Position numbers and translations under genes: made by a program. 64,000 nt of DNA from Trachythela sp. YZ-2020 (taxonomy: Eukaryota; Cnidaria; Anthozoa; Malacalcyonacea; Clavulariidae), in NCBI GenBank assembly GCA_016169945.1, contig JADLSH010000333.1, forward strand, positions 1,674,001 to 1,738,000. Reading direction: 5' to 3'. Below the pieces are notes generated by a model. It was not told the DNA's origin and searched no databases. It saw nothing but the letters and a program-made list of their open reading frames with translations. Of the stretch, positions 39,411 to 50,551 are shown piece after piece; within the stretch, counting starts at the first letter, position 1; each line of letters starts with the position of its first letter.

Positions 39411-40288
39411 ATAATAATGTTAAAAGGAACTGATGAGAACTTGCGCGTTCTTGGTCTGGGATGGAATCCGGAGAGAGACACTATCAACTACGAAGTTACT
39501 CTGAATTTCAGTAGCAAGAAACGTGGAGTTCGCACCGGCCCAAACCTGTCAGAAAGCGAACTACCTAGTGCATTACCCAATGTGTTAACAAGAAGAATCG
39601 TTCTTGAGCAAGTAATGAAGATTTATGATCCACTCGGGCTGATCTGCCCATTTACTTTGCTAGCTAAGATACACTTACGCGAAACCTGGACCCACAAGCT
39701 CGGATGGGACGATCTACTTCCTGCGGATCTTTGCAACAAATGGTCCAACTTCTTTGCTGCTCTTTTCAATCTTCAGCGTTTGTGTTTGGAGCGATGCCTA
39801 CGACCTATCGATAGTGTTGGCCGCCCATGGTTAATCATTCTAAGTGATGGCAGTGATCTCGCGTATGGATTTGCAGCCTACATACGATGGAAAGTGGAGA
39901 ATTGCTCCAATCAATAAGTTATCTACACCTCAGATGGAGCTAAACGCTGCTGTTCTGTCCAAAAGAGGAAGGAAAGTAATCGAGAAAGAAATGAGGTTCG
40001 ACTTTGAGAGAGTTCTACAAATCGTGGACTCAGAAACAGTCTTGAGTATGATCAACAAGACTAGCACACGCTTCAAAGTTTACGAGGGAGTACGAATCGG
40101 AGAAATTCAAGCTGCCACTGATGGAGATCTGACTTGCTGGGCTTGGATGTCTGGGCAACACAATACAGCCGACTGGCTGACACGCGGTAGAGCACCTGAG
40201 GAGCTGAACAACGACTCACATTGGTGGAACGGACCGCCTATTCTATACCAACCGATTGAAGAATGGGGATTAAAGTTCAACCCACAGG
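39411..40288 (+). pseudogene. Second BEL/Pao fragment: RT thumb and RNase H
   Basis: The first frame (39417-39917) holds LRVLGLGWNPERDTINYEVT, LEQVMKIYDPLGLICPFTLL and WLIILSDGSDLAYGFAAYIR. The second frame (39844-40293) continues with LSTPQMELNAAVLSKRGRKV, IVDSETVLSMINKTS and QHNTADWLTRG. Both are typical of Pao RT-RNase H. Frame changes near 39900 and truncation at both ends show a dead fragment. Its right end runs straight into TTAGGG repeats. Confidence 0.85.
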
Positions 40289-40307
40289 GTTAGGGTTAGG
40301 GTTAGGG
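40287..40307 (+). repeat. Interstitial telomeric repeat (TTAGGG)3
   Basis: GGGTTAGGGTTAGGGTTAGG plus one G lies between the Pao fragment and the start of segmental-duplication copy 2. The last GGG is shared with GGGCTATAGCC of the duplicated block (copy 1: 33001), a microhomology junction. Confidence 0.9.
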
Positions 40308-41430
40308 CTATAGCCTTTTCACCCTCGATTATCCGAAAATGTAAAGGCCCATACATAACCCACGGAAAACTAGATATAATAATTCCTATGACCTGTGCAA
40401 CTTCTCTAATAGATGGCTTTACACAGGAAAGAAGTCGTTGCACTGCAGACTTTAACTTTTCTGCCTTCTCTGGAGTCAGAGCAACTGTCATAGTGGTAGA
40501 ATTAAGTAAAAAACCCAAAAAGGATAGTATTTGTGTTGGTATAAAAACAGATTTATCCGGGTGTGGTACAAACCCCAACTGATCAAGAAGTCTTACTGTA
40601 TCTATAACATTGTTAGCACATTGATCATAATCATATCCCAGTAGGAGAGCATCATCAATGTAGGGAGATGACAAATGCCCCTGTTGTCTTAGGACTGTAT
40701 ACACAGGCTTCATAAGCTTTGTGAATTTCCTTGGGCAGAATGCTAGACCATTAGGGAAGCATGTAAACTTGTAAAGGGTACCCTTCCATAAAAACTTTAG
40801 GTACTTCTGATGTAATGAAGCAACCTGCACCGAATAATAGGCATCTTTTAAATCAACTTTAGCCATATAACAGTATGGTTTCATTAAACCTACAGCTGTC
40901 CAGATTGAGTCCATTTTGAAGTGCCTATACAACACATGCTTATTTAAGCTCTTTAGGTTCAATATCAATCTATAAGACCCATCTAGTTTGGGTCTGAGAA
41001 ATATGGGGGAAATAAATTCACCCGGTTAATGTTCTGACTCAACAATAACACCTTTTCCCAGCAGTTTATTAATTTCCTGGCCAATTATGCAATTTTCTTT
41101 ATCAGAAAACTGATTTGATTTGCATGGCCCTTTTTGTTGTGGCTGGGAGGAAAATTAAATTCTTTCCCCCCAAACTGTGTTTAAAACTTCCGAGTCAGAA
41201 ATTATTTTGCGCCACTCATTAAGATTGTTTGACAACTGGCCAGCTTTAAAAGAATTCGTCTTCAGGGTAAAGTAGCCTAAAATGTCAGGGACAAGTGCTA
41301 CTAAATTGCTCACCTGTAAATTATCTAAAACACACGAAGTTGTTCCTAATTTTACTGCCACTGCGTCTGTTGTCTTGTTTGTGGGTTCTTCTTTGATGGG
41401 AATGACGACTTCGGAGGATGTCGCTTCCAC
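40305..41430 (-). pseudogene. DIRS RT, copy 2 (truncated)
   Basis: The RT part (40270-40968) is identical to copy 1 down to PLHFRIIEGEKAIAL and then runs into telomeric repeat, so RNase H is lost. The TAA shared with copy 1 is at 41026-41028. An extra TTA (TAA on the minus strand) at 41155-41157 replaces the GAA codon of copy 1 (RIEF in copy 1). The N-terminal segment is 41155-41430. Confidence 0.9.
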
Positions 41431-42505
41431 TGGCGGCCTCGGAATAAAAAAGAAGAACGTCCTGTTCGTTGTCTGCCATCTGAGCCTGACGTGTTGTTGT
41501 TGTTCGACCAGCTTGCTGGAGTTCGGTTTCGAGCTCTCGACTGGCCAAATCTCTCTGGAACCGTGGTTTTACTTATTTTGTTTGAGGCTCGGATGTCGTT
41601 AAGTCTCGTTTGCAGATTATTCCCAAACAGAGACGTTGTTATAGGCACATGCGATGCACACAAACTGACATAGTCGTTATGCAAATTCGGTTTAATGGCG
41701 TCTCTTCGCCGCATGGACATATCACACATCGTGTGACCCAGCAGTGCCAAAGCATCCGTGTTCATCGTGATCAGCTGATCAACTTCCGGCAGGTTGGTAT
41801 GGCGCATTTGGACAAGTTTGTCCGTAGAAAGACTAAGTATCGTTCCTACTTTTGCCATCATTTTTTGTGTTGTTGAAGCTCGAAGGTCATGGTGCTTTGC
41901 CTTGTTCTCGAGCTTGTCCCATATCTCGGCGTTTACGCGTGGGACCAGTTGGCGGGTCTGGAATATTTCAATATTTTTTCTTTTTGCTTTGCTTCGATAA
42001 GTTTTGTGGACCATCGCTTATTAACAATATCAGCATGTTGGTGATTTATGTCTGGTCCTACATCTTCCTCATGCTCGAAATCTTGTGAGATTTCGCTTAG
42101 CAAAGCGTCCTGCTCGAGTCGAGCATTTTTGGCGCTTGTTTCCCCCTCTGTAGCCGAGTCGGCTAGGGGTTTTGTCTTCCGAAGTAATCCTTCGCCATCA
42201 CTGGTATCACTTTCGACGTCTTGCTCATCGTTGTTACCATCTGCAGTCTTTCTCTTTTTTGCCGGTTGTTCCGGGGCAGAGGTTTCATGCGGTATTTTCT
42301 TCTTCATAGCTTCTTGCATCGACAACATCGAGGTGGATATACTGGTTAAAGCCTTGCTTAAATCGGTGAGTACTTCTTTCGGTGTCGGTACTTCCTCGTC
42401 ATACGCGAATACGTCTCCTGCATCTTCAGCGAGTAGCTCCCTTTCGTGTCTTTCTTCATCTCCAGAAGGCAAAGTTTCGTCGCTTTCTATATTTTTTGCT
42501 GCCAT
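41352..42505 (-). pseudogene. DIRS gag-like protein, copy 2 (13-bp deletion)
   Basis: The frame that is broken in copy 1 is open here: 42505 down to 41933 reads through TEGETSAKNARLEQDALLSE. A 13-base deletion at about 41945 then removes the region coding CDKLVV and shifts the frame; the rest (41352-42014) is in another frame. Each copy is therefore damaged at a different place. Confidence 0.9.
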
Positions 42506-42547
42506 TGGAAAAAACCAAACCGTCCACTCGTAAAACTACGCGGCAAC

Positions 42548-42592
42548 TGAACACTCGATCTGCGTGCGCATATCTCACATGACTCCTTAGTG
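42548..42592 (-). repeat. DIRS right terminal repeat, copy 2
   Basis: Same 45 bases as 35257-35301. There is no matching left terminal repeat for this copy. Confidence 0.9.
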
Positions 42593-42875
42593 ACGTAGTC
42601 CAATGACGAAATAGAATTGAATATTTCGGCAGTTTTTCGCTTCCAATGTGACTATATTTTATAATGTAAACAATACATGAGCATTCGTACTCAGCCTCTT
42701 TTCTCCCGGCCAAGTTTTGAAAAACCTATTTTTTGGCATGTTTGAGCCAAAATATCTCTGGAAGTATTCATCCGTTTAAAGAATGATGTATATCATTTGA
42801 ATTGTCTCGTCACGGCCGATTTTTGAGAAAAAATTGGTAATTGTGACATATGCACTTTAAGTAAAAGTTCTAAAT

Positions 42876-43394
42876 ATGGTATTAAACAGACTAACATATA
42901 ATGGAAAAATGTACCGTTGGCTTAAGTCATTCAAGGATCTAAAGAGTTTTGTTGAAGAATTATTAAACATTAAAGGGAAGTGGACATCCCCTGGAGGCGA
43001 TGTTAAACTCTTCAAAAGCAACAAGGAAGGTGAATTTGTTATCAAATGGTATGGCCCTCGTTCAAAAAGACTCGCTATTCAGGGCAACAACCTTGAGCAT
43101 TATGTAAAGCTGAAGTTCGAAAGTTTGATTAATCAGTGTCAGAGCAACACAGACATTTTACATGAAGCTGCTCATGTAATCTCCCACCCACAGGAGTCAG
43201 AGATTTGTAGCTGTGTTAAAGAATCGTTTGTGTCTCAACTAGTGAGTTTGAGAGCGGATATTGCAACTTTCGAGTCCCGGTTTAATAGTGAACTGGTGTC
43301 TGAAATTAATTCTCTCCGATTTAAGCAGAAAGACCTTGTATCTGTCATTCGTGAACAAGACGAAGTGATTTGTAAACTCAATGATGATAATTAG
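42876..43394 (+). CDS. LINE ORF1-like protein (second copy)
   Basis: Identical in protein to 35586-36104 (172 codons, WTSPGGDVKLFKSNKEGEF block and C-terminal coiled part). The lack of any amino-acid change reflects the recent duplication. Confidence 0.55.
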   Translation: MVLNRLTYNGKMYRWLKSFKDLKSFVEELLNIKGKWTSPGGDVKLFKSNKEGEFVIKWYGPRSKRLAIQGNNLEHYVKLKFESLINQCQSNTDILHEAAHVISHPQESEICSCVKESFVSQLVSLRADIATFESRFNSELVSEINSLRFKQKDLVSVIREQDEVICKLNDDN

Positions 43395-45170
43395 CTTTTC
43401 AAGAGACAGCGGTCTTGACTTAAAAAGCATATCTAAAGTAATTGATAATGATTTTGTGAACAATAGTCCAGCCTCTGTGAGCATAATTAGTATCCCTAAT
43501 GGTCTTGAGACCATTGATAATGACCAGCCAACCGACCCACATATAAATACCTCGCTCTTCAATAGGCCTGCCTCTTTTAGTGAAATTAGCATTCCTGATG
43601 TATCTGTGACCATTGTAAATTATCAGCCTACCGTTTCAAATGCCAATTCCGTAACCAGCGGCAAACCAATTAATGTTTGTAAATTAAACAAAGATTGTAG
43701 AACTAAATCAATGCCTGGTGAAATGATGAGATCTCAAGTTTCCACTGACTCTATACTTGACTATGCGGCTGTCACATCAAAACACTCTCAACTAAATCCA
43801 TCTACTGTTACTAATTCACCTAACCAGTATAATAATATGTTTGTTAAAGGAAAGCTGCGAAATAGTGCAATTGACATTTCCAATCAGCCAGTACCTAAAC
43901 ACCTAACTCTGTGTGCATTCCTGAGAAGGAATTCAATCATCCAGTACCCAACTTCAATCGTTTTCCTTTTCCTGTGGACCCTTGTCATTTCCCTCCTGTT
44001 CGGTCTCCAGCGTATTACCCCACGTTCCGACCATTCCCATATCCACCTCCACTTATGTCATTCCCATATCCACCTCCACTTAATCCTACAGTTGATCAAT
44101 TAGCAGTCTCTTTCACGACCCAAATAACTGAGGCCATTGACCAAATTTTTCCTCAAAAGAAATTGAATCGCCACCACAGACAAACCATGGATAACACCTG
44201 CAATCAAGCTTCTCGTCAAAGACCGACAGAGAGTGTTTCATAGCCATAATATTCCCTTATGGCGTTCGTTAAAACTTAAAGTCCAGAAAGAAATCACTAA
44301 CAGGAAAAATATCTTTTACAAAAGCAATATTCAGCAGTTAAGAAAAGACAATTGCTGTATGTGGTGGAAAATGATGAAGAATATGTCTGGAAAACCTGAG
44401 AATAAATCATGTTTCATGCTGGAACATGATGGAAAAATACTAGACCAATTAGAGTTAGTTAATATTCTTAATGTGTCCTATACCGATATTCAGATATACC
44501 ACCACTAGATGTATAAACACTACCTGCATTCTTACCAGGCCCCAACAGTCCAACCTTATGAAGTGTGTATGAAACTTCTAGCAGTTAAACCTTGTAAAGC
44601 CCATGGACCAGATACATGCCGTGTCATATCTTGAACGAATTTGCCTATGAATTAACATGGCCAGTTTCAACTATTTTCAACATGTCTCTTGCATCTGGAA
44701 CTGTCTCTGTGATTTGGAAAGATTCTAACATCATACCGATTCCAAAGACACAATTACCTACTTGTGAGGGTGACACCAGACCTATTTCCTTAACATCAAG
44801 CTTGTCTAAGATATTGGAAGACTTGGTAGTCCCGGTGATGGCATCCCTGCTGAAGATCTATTTCTTCTTTACATCTCCCTAATTCGGTCTTTACTGGAAT
44901 ACTGCTGTGGTGTGTGGCATTATGCTCTACCCTCTTACCTTTCTGATGAGTTAGAACGAATCCAAATTATCCTATAATGAAGCTCTAAGTAGCCTATGCT
45001 GCTCAGGATTATATGAAAGACGTGAGCAACTCTGTCTAAAGACATGTGGACTGTAGAAAGGTGGACCATTATTAAAATATATTCCTCAAACTAGTGCCTT
45101 TGGTCACGAGTACCCACTTAGGAACTTGAACGCCTTAAAACCATTCTATTGTGGAACAGAAAGATACCGC
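43381..45170 (+). pseudogene. LINE ORF2 remnant with partial RT (second copy)
   Basis: After the same linker and pre-RT region as copy 1, this copy goes on. The text AVKPCKAHGPD and then (44616-44882) CHILNEFAYELTWPVSTIFN, ASGTVSVIWKDSNIIPIPKT and CEGDTRPISLTSSLSKILED are RT motifs 0-2. The catalytic palm is missing: the frame jumps to IRSLLEYCCGVWHYALPSYL (about 44885-44945) and SGLYERREQLCLKTCG, the C-terminal domain. Two internal deletions (endonuclease, RT palm) and several stops make it inert. Confidence 0.8.
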
Positions 45171-45444
45171 ATAGTTTCTTCCCAAGCACATTAGTTAAGT
45201 TTAATAACCATGTAACATTTTAACACTTAATACGAATTTAGCTTTTTAATATCTTAATTAGTACAATTTTACTTAGTCAATAATCATAGCCTTAGTCTTC
45301 ACTATTCTTATTACTATCATTATTTTATTTAGTCATAATCAAATTTTTATTGGCTTATTTAATCTTACTGGACCACCTAACTATGAGAACATTACTATTT
45401 TTTCTGTAACATTTTTGTTTGCGAGTAAACTTGCTACCCATTGG
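45171..45444. other. AT-rich LINE 3' UTR or flank
   Basis: A poly-T/A-rich stretch (45220-45350) without ORFs joins the LINE tail and the next Pao fragment. Confidence 0.4.
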
Positions 45445-46850
45445 AGCAAGTTTACACCCTTCAAATGCATGTGTTTGCGGATGCATACGAACTGGGATTC
45501 GCTGCAGTAGCTTACCTACGCTATGTTTATGCTTCTGGTGAGATTTCCTGTACGTTTCTTGTTGGGAAATCGCGTACAGCTCCACTTCGACCAATGACAA
45601 TTCCACGATTGGAGTTACAAGCTGCTGTTTTGGCTTAGAGACTGAGTATTACTCTCCAGGAAGAGTTAGACACTTCTGTACATGAAACTTTCTATTGGGC
45701 CGATTCACTCATCACCTTACAGTATATCGCGAATGAAAGTCTGAGATTTCCCACCTTTATTGCCAATCAAGTTGCTGCAATTCATGAAAATTCAAAACCT
45801 CAACACTGGTTCCACATTCCCGGTGTGCTGAACCCCGCAGACGACGTTTCTCATGGATTGTCTCCAGCTCAACTTACCCTGCAGCATCAATGGCTGCGTG
45901 GACCAGATTTTCTTTGGCGTTGCAAGCCTGACCTGCAAGAGAAGATTGGTGAAACCAAAGTCACCGTTGATGTCTGACTTACCCTCTGTTCGACTTGCTG
46001 TTGGGCGTCCTGTTTTCAGTAACACTGGCGTGGATTACTTTGGTCCGATGACAGTTAAAAGAGGAAGAACAACAGAAAAACATTGGGGTTGTTTATTTAC
46101 CTGTCTCACTTCACAAGCCGTTCACCTGGAATTAGCTGGATCGCTCAATACTGATGCGTTCATACTCGCCTTCCAACGATTTATAGCCCAAAGAGGATAC
46201 CCAGAATGCATCATATCAGATAACGGGGACAAACTTTGTTGGCACTGCCAATGAGCTTCAAGTGTGCCTAAAGTCGTGGAACCAAGAGCAAATCCACCAA
46301 AGTTTATTGCAAAGAGGAATCCGTTGGAAATTCAACCCACCATCAGTGCCTCACTTTGGTGGTATCTGGGAAAGAATGGTTTGTTCTGTCAAAACGATTC
46401 TCCAAACAATCCTTGGTAACCAATGCGTAAACCAGGAAACTTTGAATACGTTACTTACAGAAGTTGAATCTATTCTAAACAGTCTGCCTCCTAGTCCTAC
46501 CAGCGATGATCCGGATGATCTCAATCCTATAATGCCAAATCACTTTCTTATGAGGCATGCTAATCCAAATTGTCCACCAGGAGTGTTTTCCGATTCAGAT
46601 ATGTGCAGTAGAAAGAGATGGAGACAAGCTCAAGTCATGGCTAATCATTTTTGGCATTGATTTGTTAGAGAGTATCTACCAAGACTCACATCCAGAAGTA
46701 AATGGAATATTGAGACACAACCAATAAAAGAAAACGATGTAGTCCTTATTGTCCATGATAACAGATCTCGTTGGGTCATGGCCTTTAGGAAGAATCATCA
46801 AGAGTTTACCAGGTCCCGATGGTCTATTTAGAACAGCCGAAGTAAAAAAA
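45445..46850 (+). pseudogene. Third BEL/Pao fragment: RNase H, integrase, C-terminal domain
   Basis: RNase [33 protein letters not shown] then a stop, FYWADSLITLQYIANES and NPADDVSHG. Integrase: SNTGVDYFGPMTVKRG (first Asp), CLTSQAVHLELAGSLNTDAF, ECIISDNG (second Asp), frameshift near 46250, then FNPPSVPHFGGIWERMVCSV (Glu). C-terminal domain: FVREYLPRLTSRSKW, ENDVVLIVHDNRSRWVM. The zinc-binding domain between RNase H and core is deleted. Sequence differs from the element at 22893, so it is another family. No LTRs recognised. Confidence 0.85.
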
Positions 46851-47197
46851 CAACTGGGGTCTTCATAAGGCCCATCTCAAAGCTCTGCCTCTTGGATGAG
46901 GCTCTAGTTGTGTGAGAATAGCCGCCTACTATCACGGGGGTGGCTATGTTTGAGACGAACGTGTGTCATAAAAAACATTTAAGTGAACTATTAATTTGAA
47001 TACTAACTATTTGGATTTAAAACGTCCCTTCGGACGCTTTACTTTGTTTGACTTTATTTGATCGACTTATTTGAACATATTTGGTGTGATATGTAAATTT
47101 GTATATTCAAGTGCGGAGTGTAAATTTTAGTTTTGTAATAGAATATAGATTTTATTCAAGAACAGATTGCTGTAAAAGTTCCTTAGCGAACATAATT
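46851..47197. other. Pao 3' tail or flank, no gene
   Basis: It contains GGGGTGGCTATGTTTGAGAC and an AT-rich stretch; possibly the LTR of the third Pao fragment, but no second copy is in the window for comparison. Confidence 0.35.
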
Positions 47198-48022
47198 AAC
47201 TCTTTCTGGACGGTCGCATTTTAATTATGTTGTCGCAAGTTGTCGCAAGAGCACTTTAAGTACGATCTCCTTTCCAAAATATTTCCCCCCTGGCAATGAA
47301 ATTAACACCATTGGAATCCTTACAAAATAAGCTTTTTAACAGTGGGCTATTTTGCCGACTAAACATTACAGAATCAAAAATACTAAAAGTTTAATCCCAA
47401 ACATACCTCCAGTCATACTTCAGTTCAAATCAAACAATCTTTAATATATTTTTAATATCTTTAATATCTTGAAAAACTTCTAATGGTCGAAATTTAGCTT
47501 TTTATCTGTTTCTTTAGACTGTAAAACGTGCCTTCCATAGGGCTTTTAGAAATATTTATTTTGAATTTTTTTTTATTTATCGGGAATTTTCCAGCATGCA
47601 CGCGCTTGCCGTAGTTTGACTATATATGGTTTGCCCACACGCTTCAGTCCTGACAAAAATATCTTATATAGGGTATTGTACCCTGGGGAATTCATTCCGG
47701 CCACTTAAAAAACCATAGCAACAGTCTTTGTTTGTGTTTGGACCTTTTCCGGTTGTTTTTGTCTGAAATTCCGGTTTGACCCGTACGCTACATTTCAAAT
47801 TTCGCCGTAACTTTGTGCGAAGATCACACGGTTTTTAAAACAGAAGTTATAATCGACCAAAGGTACTGAATATATAATTAGTTTACGATAATAATAAATA
47901 TCAGATTACAAAGGTGTTAAAACTCACGGAGATCTGTAAAACAATGTGTTTAGCAATTTGGTTGGCATTAGCCAAGAACAGGTGTGTTTGCTGAATCGAT
48001 TGGTGATCGATTGGTGGTATTT
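47198..48022 (+). repeat. 0.83-kb interspersed element (copy of 9878-10750)
   Basis: It begins AACTCTTTCTGG and ends AATCGATTGGTGGTATTT. About 85-90% identity to the reverse complement of 9878-10750 by eye, with small indels. No ORF with recognisable motif. Confidence 0.8.
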
Positions 48023-49452
48023 TCGTCCGTTTTGGGTGAGGGGCGGCAAAGATACAAGCGCTCAAAATCATCATCCGTTGGCGGTTGATATTCTACGCTA
48101 CCGTGCAGAAAGAGTTAATAATTTAATTGTTGCATTGCCACACTGAAGGCTATATTATACATAACTTGCTAACTGACATACCGGTATTCTCTTCGCTTTT
48201 CAAAATGACTGTAGTTGTATTAATCTTGTTTCTTTTATTTCAATAATCATGGGTAACTTAAATTTGCAATACAAGCGATGAAGCGAATTACTCTATGTAA
48301 TAGCGCTTCTTTATACTACACTGTCCAACTGCATTGAAAATATAAGAGTAGTTCAAATCTCAATGATTAACTATCCAAATTTTTAGGCCTTTAGGGACCG
48401 GTCATAAAGTATGTGTACTGGGGGGGTGGAGGGTAAGGGGGGTGGAGGGGGGGTACGAAACATTTCATCACCTTTGAGGGGGGTATTAAATATTTTCCGA
48501 CGCTTTTCGGGGGGGTACCAAATTTGACTTGCCTTTGACTTGAACACTTAACCTTGAGATCCTGTCACAGTGAATAAAGAGCTGGATGCTGTACTGCCAC
48601 CACTGAATTTAGACAAGCAAGCTCCATGTAATTGCTACTATCAACATATGAATCCTGTCTGCTTGGTAGATTTTCCAACTCATCAAGAGTCGACAGATGG
48701 TGGTGATAAGGTTGTTGGTGGTAACAGTTATTGATCAGAAATGAAATACAATAAATTTCTCCTGATAGTTTAAAGAGAACATATGCTTATAGGGAAAAAG
48801 CATTACTTTACCATAGGACAGAGATGATCCTACACTTGCTCCAAGTCGACCTCTGCTAGTCGAGGGCAGTACTTCTCCTACAACTCAATTGGATGAAAAT
48901 TATGTAATGTGTGGCTCCAGTGTATGCAGTGATAAACAATATTCTTGAGGGATTATGGGATCAAACTACTGTATCTAAAAAAATACAACCAGAATTTGAG
49001 GGACACCTTCATTTGGAAGTTATAAATGTGAGCCAAAGAAAACTTACAACTAAAACACTGCCTAAAGTACTAATACTACTGTACTAAAGAATAGCTGAAA
49101 CACTATCGTTGGTTGATGGACTTCAGAGTTATAGGACTAGATATGCCAGATGATTTTACTGTCTGAGCTTAGGTAATTTTACCCATGTGCTATTTTTGTA
49201 ACTTCACAAATACTGTAGAATGATAATATATATATATATGGTGATCTATACACAACATCAGGCAAATTAACTGAGAAATAACCGCAAATGGTTAAATATA
49301 GAACTCAGTCCAGTCAGATACAGTTCTGGTGCACTTCTGGCATAACATAAATTATTGGTTATAAGCACAATACAGACAGTCAAATTGATATTGAAAGTAA
49401 TTTTTTATTTTTCAAAAAAATCACCTGAAATTAAAGAAAAAGCTTTTTCTTT
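48023..49452. other. Non-coding; G-rich tract at 48415-48520
   Basis: The stretch 48415-48520 has several runs of 6-9 G and could form G-quadruplexes. A short (TA)n lies at 49225. A 20-base perfect palindrome AAAGAAAAAGCTTTTTCTTT is at 49434-49453, touching the TTAA element. No gene is supported. Confidence 0.5.
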
Positions 49453-49743
49453 TTAAAGTGCCTATCACCCAATTTTTTTATATCATAAATGTACAGTAGA
49501 ACCCTTAAATAGTGGCATTTAAAACAAAATTTTCCATTTTAGCGTATTTTTGTGTGTTTTTCTGAGCCTTAAAAGTACCAAAACAACGCATTTTTTGCAT
49601 GATTTCTCTTTTGGCCGAGCGCGATTATATCTTGAGGGATTGGGCCTAGTGACGTAGCGCGAGTAACCTAATCTCATATTTACATCTTCTCTGCTATTCT
49701 CCACTATTAAGCTTGGTATTTTCACTGCATTTTCAACGAAAAC

Positions 49744-50106
49744 ATGCCCAATAGATGTGTAGCTGGCAGTTGTTCGAACCTTCCTGACCCTTCCAAGACC
49801 CTTCATAAGTTTCCAGAAGAAAGCGATTTAGACAAGAAAAGACGGCGATGTTGGGTTGCATTTGTGCGAACAAAACGGGCGAAATGTATCGAGCTCACGG
49901 CTTTGTTCACAGTATTTTAAGGCCGAGGATTTTGAAACTCCATTTATATCAATCCCTGGAACGACTTTCGTTAGTCGTGCGGTATTGAGAAGGGATGCAG
50001 CGATTGCGGCGAACCACGTGTCAAAGGTCATGACACTGCCGTCTGCGCCTCCCCGAGAGAGCATCCCCAAAATGATAGCCTACTCATATCAAGGACTACA
50101 CTGCAG
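49744..50106 (+). pseudogene. THAP-domain exon with one-base frameshift
   Basis: ATG at 49744 in context AACATGC. The frame reads MPNRCVAGSCSNLPDPSKTL, HKFPEESDLDKKRRRCWVAF and VRTKRA (THAP C-x4-C, H.FP and W.A motifs). Then the coding frame shifts by one base at about 49880-49890 and continues NVSSSRLCSQYFKAEDFETP and FISIPGTTFVSRAVLRRDAA. The usual C-S-x-H-F becomes C-S-Q-Y-F, so the zinc-ligand histidine is replaced by tyrosine. A splice donor CAG|GTAAAC ends the exon at 50106. THAP domains bind DNA, here probably the element's ends. Confidence 0.78.
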
Positions 50107-50418
50107 GTAAACTACATCATGAAAATTATATATACATACAGTATTTGACAACATGCAGTTCTGCAGTCCTGATGTTTTCAGCACTGAGTTATGTAACCAC
50201 AAGTTCATATATACACATATATTGGGCTCATGCCTGGCTCATGCTAGTTATAATAATTTGCGCTTGCCAAATATACCTAATTTGTGGTTACTGCAGTCTT
50301 TGGAAACTCAGGATTTGGTGGCTCATTGATCAGGACACTGTACTAGAATATTCCAGTTTACAACCAATAACACTAAATTAACTGTGCTTATCCATATCAT
50401 GCCATTATTGTTTTTCAG

Positions 50419-50551
50419 ACACATAATTGCAGCTATTCACTTCAACAACAATCTGCATCGGAAAGACACTTTTGAACAAAAAATTGAAGGCAGCAAGAGA
50501 AGACTCAGGCAGATTAATGCTTGGCTCTACTATGGCTCTACCCACGCTTGA
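50419..50551 (+). pseudogene. Transposase C-terminal exon scrap
   Basis: It begins after TTTTTCAG (acceptor, ends 50418). In phase with the THAP donor it reads RHIIAAIHFNNNLHRKDTFE and QKIEGSKRRLRQINAWLYYG, ending at TGA 50549-50551. HVI..LHFN.N..R is a conserved block near the end of the THAP-type transposase-like family also seen at 16069-18010. The DDE core that should lie between is gone, so the gene is internally deleted. Confidence 0.6.

Larger units (their letters stand above)
40305..44504. repeat. 4.2-kb segmental duplication, copy 2
   Basis: Same orientation and about 99% identity to 33001-37214. The left end is a telomeric-repeat junction in the middle of the DIRS RT gene. At the right end, unlike copy 1, the LINE continues into its RT. 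Confidence 0.95.

Noticed and set aside
40287..40307. A real chromosome end
   Set aside because: Only 3.5 TTAGGG units, with unique transposon sequence on both sides; it is interstitial.
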